Positions 59,483-64,000 of a stretch of 64,000 nucleotides of DNA are shown piece after piece (the stretch's first letter is position 1; each line of letters starts with the position of its first letter). Source of the stretch: an uncultured Eubacteriales bacterium (GTDB taxonomy: Bacteria; Bacillota; Clostridia; Christensenellales; Aristaeellaceae); the NCBI GenBank assembly GCA_900542445.1, contig UQNN01000004.1, positions 1-64,000 of the forward strand, read 5' to 3'. The translations under genes were made by a program, and so were the position numbers. The notes beneath the pieces were generated by a model, which made no database searches, was not told the DNA's origin, and saw only the letters and a program-made list of their open reading frames with translations.

Positions 59483-62371
59483 ATGAAAAGCGGCAGGATC
59501 AACAAACGCTTTGCGCTGCTTGCGATCCTGTGCGTGCTGGCGATGGTTTTTGCCGTGCCTGTGGCGAGCGCCGCAGGTTACAGCAAGGTCTACGGCCAGA
59601 CGCAGGACAAAATCCGCGTGCGCGAAAGCGCATCGACCAACGCGACGATTATCGATAACATCGTCAAAGACGCGTGCGTGTATATCACCTCCTCCAAGGT
59701 GAGCGGTTCCAACACGTTTGTGCAGGTCAAGTACCGCGCCAGCGACGGTTCCACCGAGACCGGCTGGGTGTGCCAGAACGACGGCAAGAACACCTATGTC
59801 AAGATTCTCTCAGCGGAACAGGCCAAGAGCAAGTTCAAGGTGAGCGGCGGCAATGTGCCCAGCAAGGCGGTCGGCACGTTTACCGCGGCGGAGCGCAAGG
59901 CCAGCGCGGCCAATTCGGATAACACCTATATCCGCCAGAACGCCAGCGGCGAGACGGTCAAGCGCATTCAGACCGAACTCAAGGCGCTGAACTATTACAG
60001 CGGCAAGATCACCGGCAACGCGGGCGAAAAGACCGTCGCGGCCATCAAGAGCTTTCAGCGCAAAAACGGCCTGACCGCCGACGGCATCGCCGGCCCGCAG
60101 ACCATCGCGAAGATCGACGCGGCCTATGAGAGCAAGACCGGTAAATCCTCTTCGAGCGCGACCTCTTCTTCGGCAAGCGGCCTCAAGCTCAACTCGAAGG
60201 GCACGGACGTTCGCAACCTTCAGCAGGATTTGACGACGCTCGGCTATTACTGGGCGGAAATCACCGGCAACTTTGGCGCGAAGACGGAAACCGCCGTCAA
60301 GCGCTTCCAGGAAGAGAACGGCCTGACCGCCGACGGTGTTGCAGGCGCCAAGACGCTCAATGCCATCGCGGCGGCTGTCGCCAGAAAGGGCGGCACGTCC
60401 GCTTCCAGCAGCAATGCAGGCACGGCGCTCAAGCTCAACAGCCAGGGCACGAAGGTCAGCCAGCTGCAAACCGACCTTAAGCAGCTCGGTTACTATTACG
60501 CGGAAATCACCGGCAACTTCGGCAGCAAGACCGAGGCGGCCGTCAAGGCTTTCCAGAAGGCCAAGGGTCTGACGGCGGACGGCGTTGCGGGCACGAGAAC
60601 GCTTGACGCGATCGCCGCGGCGGTGAGCGGCGCGGGCGGCTCTTCCAGCACGTCTACCAGCACGAACATGAAGCTCGGCTCCACCGGCACCGCCGTCAGC
60701 ACGCTCCAGCAGAACCTGACCACGCTGGGCTATTACTACGGCGACATCACCGGCCACTACGGCAACCTGACGCAGCAGGCCGTCAAGAAATTCCAGAAGG
60801 CGAAGGGCCTTACGCAGGACGGCGTGGCCAGCACCTCGACCCTCAACGCGATTGCAGGCGCGCTGAGGAATGCGGGTGTGGACCCGGGTTCCACCACGAC
60901 GGGCACGGCGCTCCGCGAAGGCGACAAGGGCACGGCCGTCACCGAACTTCAGACGATGCTCAAGAGCCTGAAGTACTATTATGGCGAAATCACCGGCAGC
61001 TTCGGCAGCCTGACCAAGAGGGCCGTCCGCAAGTTCCAGGATGACAACAACCTGACCGTGGACGGCATTGCGGGCACGAGCACCATCAACCTGCTGCGCA
61101 GCAAGACGGGCACCAGCGGCTCGACGAGCGGCTCCAGCACGGGTTCGACCGTGACGACCGCAGAATCCTACGGCCGCACGACGAAGGACAACGTGTATCT
61201 GCGTTCCTCCTATTCCACCACGTCCAGCGCGAAGGCGAGCCTGCCGAAGGGACAAAAGTTCCGCATTTCCAAGGTCTATACCATCAGCGGCGTGAAGTGG
61301 TATTACGTGACCGTGACGCTGGGCAGCTATACCTACAAGGGTTATATCCGCAGCGACATGATGGAACAGATTACCGCTTCGGATTTCGGCGACGATTCCA
61401 ACTCCGGCGAACAGGAAACCATCGGCATGATTAAGGTGACGGGCAACAATGTTTCCCTGCGCTATCAGCCGAGCACCAGCGCGAATCGCGTCGGTACGGC
61501 CAACGTCGGCGACTGCTTCTACTATGTGGATACGGTTGACGGCTGGTTCCAGACCAAGTCCGGCTACTGGATTTCCAGAGACTATGCGGCGGTGATGACG
61601 GACGCCGAAGTTGAGGCGTACATTAAGAACAACGGCGGCAGCGGCGACACCGGCACAAGCTTTACCCTCGGTTCCACGGGTTCGACTGTCAGCTACATCC
61701 AGACTGCGTTGACCGCACTCCAGTATTACGATCGCGAAGTTACCGGCCACTACGGCAAGTACACGCGCGACGCAGTGCGTGAATTCCAGCGTGATCACAA
61801 TCTGACCGCGGATGGCGTCTGCGGCCCGGCGACGCTTGCGGCGATTCGCACGACGTACTCCGGATCGAGCAGCGCGACGACCGACTATCAGGCGACGGTT
61901 TACAAACTTGATTGGAGCTATATGAAGGCCAATGCGACGGCGCTTGGCATTGCCAGGGGTTCGTCCATCAAGCTGACGGATCTGACGACCGGCAAGTCGC
62001 TGAACATCCACGTTCAGTCCACCGGCAACCACATCGACGCCGAGCCGCTGACTTCTGCGGATACGACGACGCTGTGCGAAATCTACGGTGTGTCCTCGCC
62101 GAACTCCATCAGCTACAAGCGCCGCCCGATGATGATTACGACGAGCGCGGGTCAGTTCCTCTGCTCGATCTATGGTCAGCCCCACGGCGCGCAGGATATC
62201 ACCAATAACGGCTACGACGGTCAGTTCTGCCTGCATTTTGTCAATTCCAGAACGCATGGCACGAACCGCGTGGATACGGATCATCAGAACGCCATCAACA
62301 GCGCTGAGTCCATCGTGAAGAACATCAAGGTGAACGGCGTGAATGTGGTGGTTTCCACGACCTATAAGTAA
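59483..62371 (+). CDS. Large exported protein with SH3 domains and six peptidoglycan-binding repeats
   Basis: 962 residues; ATG 59483 (AGAGGGG upstream) rather than 59402. Signal peptide (LLAILCVLAMVFAVPVASAA), SH3-like domain ~35-105, five PG_binding_1 repeats ~155-555 (pattern RNLQQDLTTLGYYWAEITGN, then AVKRFQEENGLTADGVAG), two SH3 domains ~570-710, a sixth PG repeat ~730-790, and a ~150-residue C-terminal domain with HFVNSRTHGTNRVDTDHQ, whose His/Asp residues could be catalytic. Ser/Thr/Gly linkers separate units. It is expected to coat or remodel the wall, perhaps in spores. The end domain is unassigned. Confidence 0.85.
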   Translation: MKSGRINKRFALLAILCVLAMVFAVPVASAAGYSKVYGQTQDKIRVRESASTNATIIDNIVKDACVYITSSKVSGSNTFVQVKYRASDGSTETGWVCQNDGKNTYVKILSAEQAKSKFKVSGGNVPSKAVGTFTAAERKASAANSDNTYIRQNASGETVKRIQTELKALNYYSGKITGNAGEKTVAAIKSFQRKNGLTADGIAGPQTIAKIDAAYESKTGKSSSSATSSSASGLKLNSKGTDVRNLQQDLTTLGYYWAEITGNFGAKTETAVKRFQEENGLTADGVAGAKTLNAIAAAVARKGGTSASSSNAGTALKLNSQGTKVSQLQTDLKQLGYYYAEITGNFGSKTEAAVKAFQKAKGLTADGVAGTRTLDAIAAAVSGAGGSSSTSTSTNMKLGSTGTAVSTLQQNLTTLGYYYGDITGHYGNLTQQAVKKFQKAKGLTQDGVASTSTLNAIAGALRNAGVDPGSTTTGTALREGDKGTAVTELQTMLKSLKYYYGEITGSFGSLTKRAVRKFQDDNNLTVDGIAGTSTINLLRSKTGTSGSTSGSSTGSTVTTAESYGRTTKDNVYLRSSYSTTSSAKASLPKGQKFRISKVYTISGVKWYYVTVTLGSYTYKGYIRSDMMEQITASDFGDDSNSGEQETIGMIKVTGNNVSLRYQPSTSANRVGTANVGDCFYYVDTVDGWFQTKSGYWISRDYAAVMTDAEVEAYIKNNGGSGDTGTSFTLGSTGSTVSYIQTALTALQYYDREVTGHYGKYTRDAVREFQRDHNLTADGVCGPATLAAIRTTYSGSSSATTDYQATVYKLDWSYMKANATALGIARGSSIKLTDLTTGKSLNIHVQSTGNHIDAEPLTSADTTTLCEIYGVSSPNSISYKRRPMMITTSAGQFLCSIYGQPHGAQDITNNGYDGQFCLHFVNSRTHGTNRVDTDHQNAINSAESIVKNIKVNGVNVVVSTTYK

Positions 62372-62407
62372 GCCAAACGAATAAGCCCCCCCAATCCCCT
62401 CTTTTGC

Positions 62408-62446
62408 AGGAGCGGCGCTGAAAATGCGCCGCTCCTGGTGGTTTTG
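62408..62446 (+). terminator. Terminator after the PG-binding/SH3 protein gene
   Basis: AGGAGCGGCGC TGAAAAT GCGCCGCTCCT stem followed by GGTGGTTTTGG. Confidence 0.75.
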
Positions 62447-62451
62447 GGGAC

Positions 62452-62480
62452 TTGACAATCCTCCTTTTTCTGACTATAAT
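62452..62480 (+). promoter_or_regulatory. Perfect consensus promoter of alaS
   Basis: TTGACA (62452-62457), 17-bp spacer, TATAAT (62475-62480), about 290 bases before the start codon; the leader is a T-box. Confidence 0.85.
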
Positions 62481-62486
62481 AAACGC

Positions 62487-62728
62487 GATATGCAAAGACG
62501 ATGACGTGCAAAGAGCCGAATTGATCGGGCGCAGAGCGAACCGGGGAGGGTGCAAGCCCGGTGCGCAGGCAGTTCGGCAGCCCTGCAAGGAGTCCCCGGC
62601 GAGGAGCCGGGCGTGCCGCCCGCGTTATGGGCGCTGAGAGGATGCGTCTGCCCGTTTGGCAGGCGTATCAACCGGAGTGGTACCGCGAATGCGTCTGTTC
62701 GTCCCCGGACGGCAGGCGCTTTTTTGTA
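62487..62728 (+). ncRNA. T-box riboswitch leader of alaS
   Basis: Stem I base pairs GCCGAA (from ~62516) with TTCGGC (~62574). The T-box proper is GGAGTGGTACCGCG, with the conserved TGGTACCGCG at 62678-62687. The terminator alternative GCGTCTG ... CAGGCGC followed by TTTTTT is at 62690-62726. Uncharged tRNA-Ala is expected to bind and favour the antiterminator, turning on alaS. The specifier codon was not fixed by eye; Ala is inferred from the gene downstream. Confidence 0.92.
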
Positions 62729-62769
62729 CCCTGAAAAATCTGAATACCATCGAAGGAGAGAATTTCACC

Positions 62770-64000
62770 ATGAAGAAGATGACTTCCGGCGAACTGCGCA
62801 GCATGTGGCTCAATTTCTTTAAGAGCAAGGGCCATGCCGTGATTCCGAGCGCTTCCGTCATTCCGGAAAACGACCCGACCGTTCTGTTCACCACCGCGGG
62901 CATGCACCCGCTCGTTCCGTATCTGCTGGGCAGCAAGCATCCGGCCGGCACGCGCCTGACCGACGTGCAGAAGTGCATCCGCACGGGCGATATCGACGAG
63001 GTGGGCGACGCGTCCCACCTGACGTTCTTCGAGATGCTGGGCAACTGGTCGCTGGGCGACTATTTCAAGAAGGAAATGATCGCTTGGAGCTGGGAGTTTC
63101 TGACCAGCCCGGAGTACCTCGGTCTCGACAAGGACAAGCTTGCGTTCACCGTGTTTGAGGGCGAAGGCGATATCCCGCGCGACGAGGAAGCCGCCAACTA
63201 CTGGATGGAGAACGGCGTGAAGAAGGAGAACATCTACTTCCTCCCGCGCGAGCATAACTGGTGGGGCCCGGCGGGCCAGACCGGCCCCTGCGGCCCGGAT
63301 ACCGAGATGTTCATCATCAAGGATCAGCCGCCGTGCGGCCCGGACTGCTCTCCGGCCTGCTCCTGCGGCCGCTTCCTGGAAATCTGGAACGACGTGTTCA
63401 TGCAGTATAACAAGACCGCCGATGGCCAGTATGTGCCGATGGCGAAGAAGAACGTGGATACCGGCATGGGTCTTGAGCGCACGGTCTGCACCCTCAACGG
63501 CTGCAAGACGGTCTACGAGACGGACGCGTTCACGAACATCATCGCGAAGATTTCCGAGCTGTCCGGCAAGCACTATGACGACGACGAGGCGACCACCAAG
63601 GCGTTCCGCATTGTGGCCGATCATCTGCGCACCTCGACCTTCATCATGGGCGATCCGCGCGGCGTCAGCCCCAGCAACGTCGATCAGGGTTACGTGCTGC
63701 GCCGCCTGATCCGCCGTGCCGTGCGTTTTGGCATGGAGCTGGGTATGCCGGAGGGCTTCACCGCCGAAATCGGCAAGGTCGTCATCAATCAGTATGCCGA
63801 GGTCTATCCGGAACTCAAGCAGAACGAGAACTTCGTGCTGGAGCAGTTCAAGCTGGAAGAGACTCGTTTCGCCCGCACGCTGCGTCAGGGCGAGCGCGAG
63901 TTTGAGAAGGCCGTGTCCCGCATGGGCGAGAACAAAGTCATCGACGGCGTGGTTGCGTTCAACCTGTACGCGACCTATGGTTTCCCGATTGAGATGACCC
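62770..64000 (+). CDS. alaS: Alanine--tRNA ligase (3' end outside window)
   Basis: Open from ATG 62770 (AAGGAGAG upstream) to the window end; 410 codons seen. Class II catalytic core: FFKSKGHAVIPSASVIPEND then TVLFTTAGMHPLVPYLLG (motif 1), SHLTFFEMLGNWSLGDYFKK (motif 2), GMGLERTVCTL (motif 3). It has the GDIDEVGDASHLTFFEM version found in a subgroup of Clostridia instead of the KHNDLENVG version of E. coli type, and a Cys-rich insert (CGPDCSPACSCGRF) that may bind zinc. The editing domain lies beyond the window. Confidence 0.95.
   Translation, partial: MKKMTSGELRSMWLNFFKSKGHAVIPSASVIPENDPTVLFTTAGMHPLVPYLLGSKHPAGTRLTDVQKCIRTGDIDEVGDASHLTFFEMLGNWSLGDYFKKEMIAWSWEFLTSPEYLGLDKDKLAFTVFEGEGDIPRDEEAANYWMENGVKKENIYFLPREHNWWGPAGQTGPCGPDTEMFIIKDQPPCGPDCSPACSCGRFLEIWNDVFMQYNKTADGQYVPMAKKNVDTGMGLERTVCTLNGCKTVYETDAFTNIIAKISELSGKHYDDDEATTKAFRIVADHLRTSTFIMGDPRGVSPSNVDQGYVLRRLIRRAVRFGMELGMPEGFTAEIGKVVINQYAEVYPELKQNENFVLEQFKLEETRFARTLRQGEREFEKAVSRMGENKVIDGVVAFNLYATYGFPIEMT

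Noticed and set aside
59810..62458. 882-residue minus-strand open frame
   Set aside because: Antisense to the PG-binding/SH3 protein; its repetitive look merely mirrors the sense repeats.

Overview
The window is about 58-60% G+C by eye and carries genes of a sporulating, Gram-positive anaerobe of the class Clostridia. The evidence is SpoIIID next to an MreB-family gene, a pur operon repressor, T-box and FMN riboswitches, ECF vitamin transport, SpoOB/GHKL-type kinases, a pyrophosphate-type phosphofructokinase, strong AGGAGG ribosome-binding sites and no outer-membrane genes. Family or genus cannot be read from the window. Extracellular flavoprotein reductases, a TRAP dicarboxylate-type importer and late cobalamin genes fit a gut or other anoxic habitat.

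Layout. 1-3.6 kb: the end of a prophage (tail/fibre proteins, NlpC/P60 endolysin, holin). 3.6-4.25 kb: two serine tRNA genes followed by a 167-bp tandem repeat built from the 3' end of the second tRNA. 4.4-9.3 kb: housekeeping genes (small alarmone synthetase, DUF951 protein, signal peptidase I, iron alcohol dehydrogenase, malic enzyme). 9.7-11.9 kb: two CobW-type metallochaperone GTPases, one with a long His/Asp loop and one fused to a TIGR03943-like domain. 11.9-15.5 kb: an FMN riboswitch followed by ecfA1-ecfA2-ecfT-truA. 15.7-29.6 kb: spoIIID, an mreB/mbl homologue, a HAD phosphatase, a seven-repeat peptidoglycan-binding lipoprotein, murC, purR, pth, mfd and the SRP RNA. 29.9-41.3 kb: a hybrid sensor kinase with a damaged ATPase domain, an NSS-family symporter, two exported FMN/FAD reductases flanking a MerR regulator, and an AgrC/LytTR two-component pair. 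41.5-48.2 kb: an eight-gene, mostly overlapping cobalamin late-assembly/salvage operon. 48.6-54.1 kb: PPi-type phosphofructokinase, then a TRAP transporter followed by a partial second copy of its large permease. 54.2-64 kb: a second hybrid kinase, a flavodoxin-fold reductase, a nucleotidyltransferase, an orphan SpoOB-type kinase, a large exported peptidoglycan-binding/SH3 protein and a T-box-controlled alaS that runs off the window.

How parts fit together. Flavin is a recurrent theme: FMN-sensing control of the ECF energising module, and two secreted reductases with ApbE-type FMN attachment motifs. One reductase is preceded by a promoter with a 19-bp spacer that contains a near-perfect dyad, the hallmark of MerR-family control, and a merR gene sits directly upstream. 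Malic enzyme, the TRAP importer and the fumarate-reductase-like enzymes suggest C4-dicarboxylate or related organic-acid use, but their substrates cannot be read from sequence.

Non-coding DNA is unusual. Two families of dispersed palindromic repeats fill many intergenic gaps, and one copy supplies the C-terminal tail and stop codon of SpoIIID. Several gene remnants are visible: a MATE transporter tail, a cytidine deaminase head and a dctM C-terminal half. The strongest leads are the MerR operator/reductase pair, the FMN riboswitch on a general ECF module, the CobW-TIGR03943 fusion, the in-frame 30-residue loss in the hybrid kinase and the tRNA-derived tandem repeat. No wholly new defence or mobile system was recognised.
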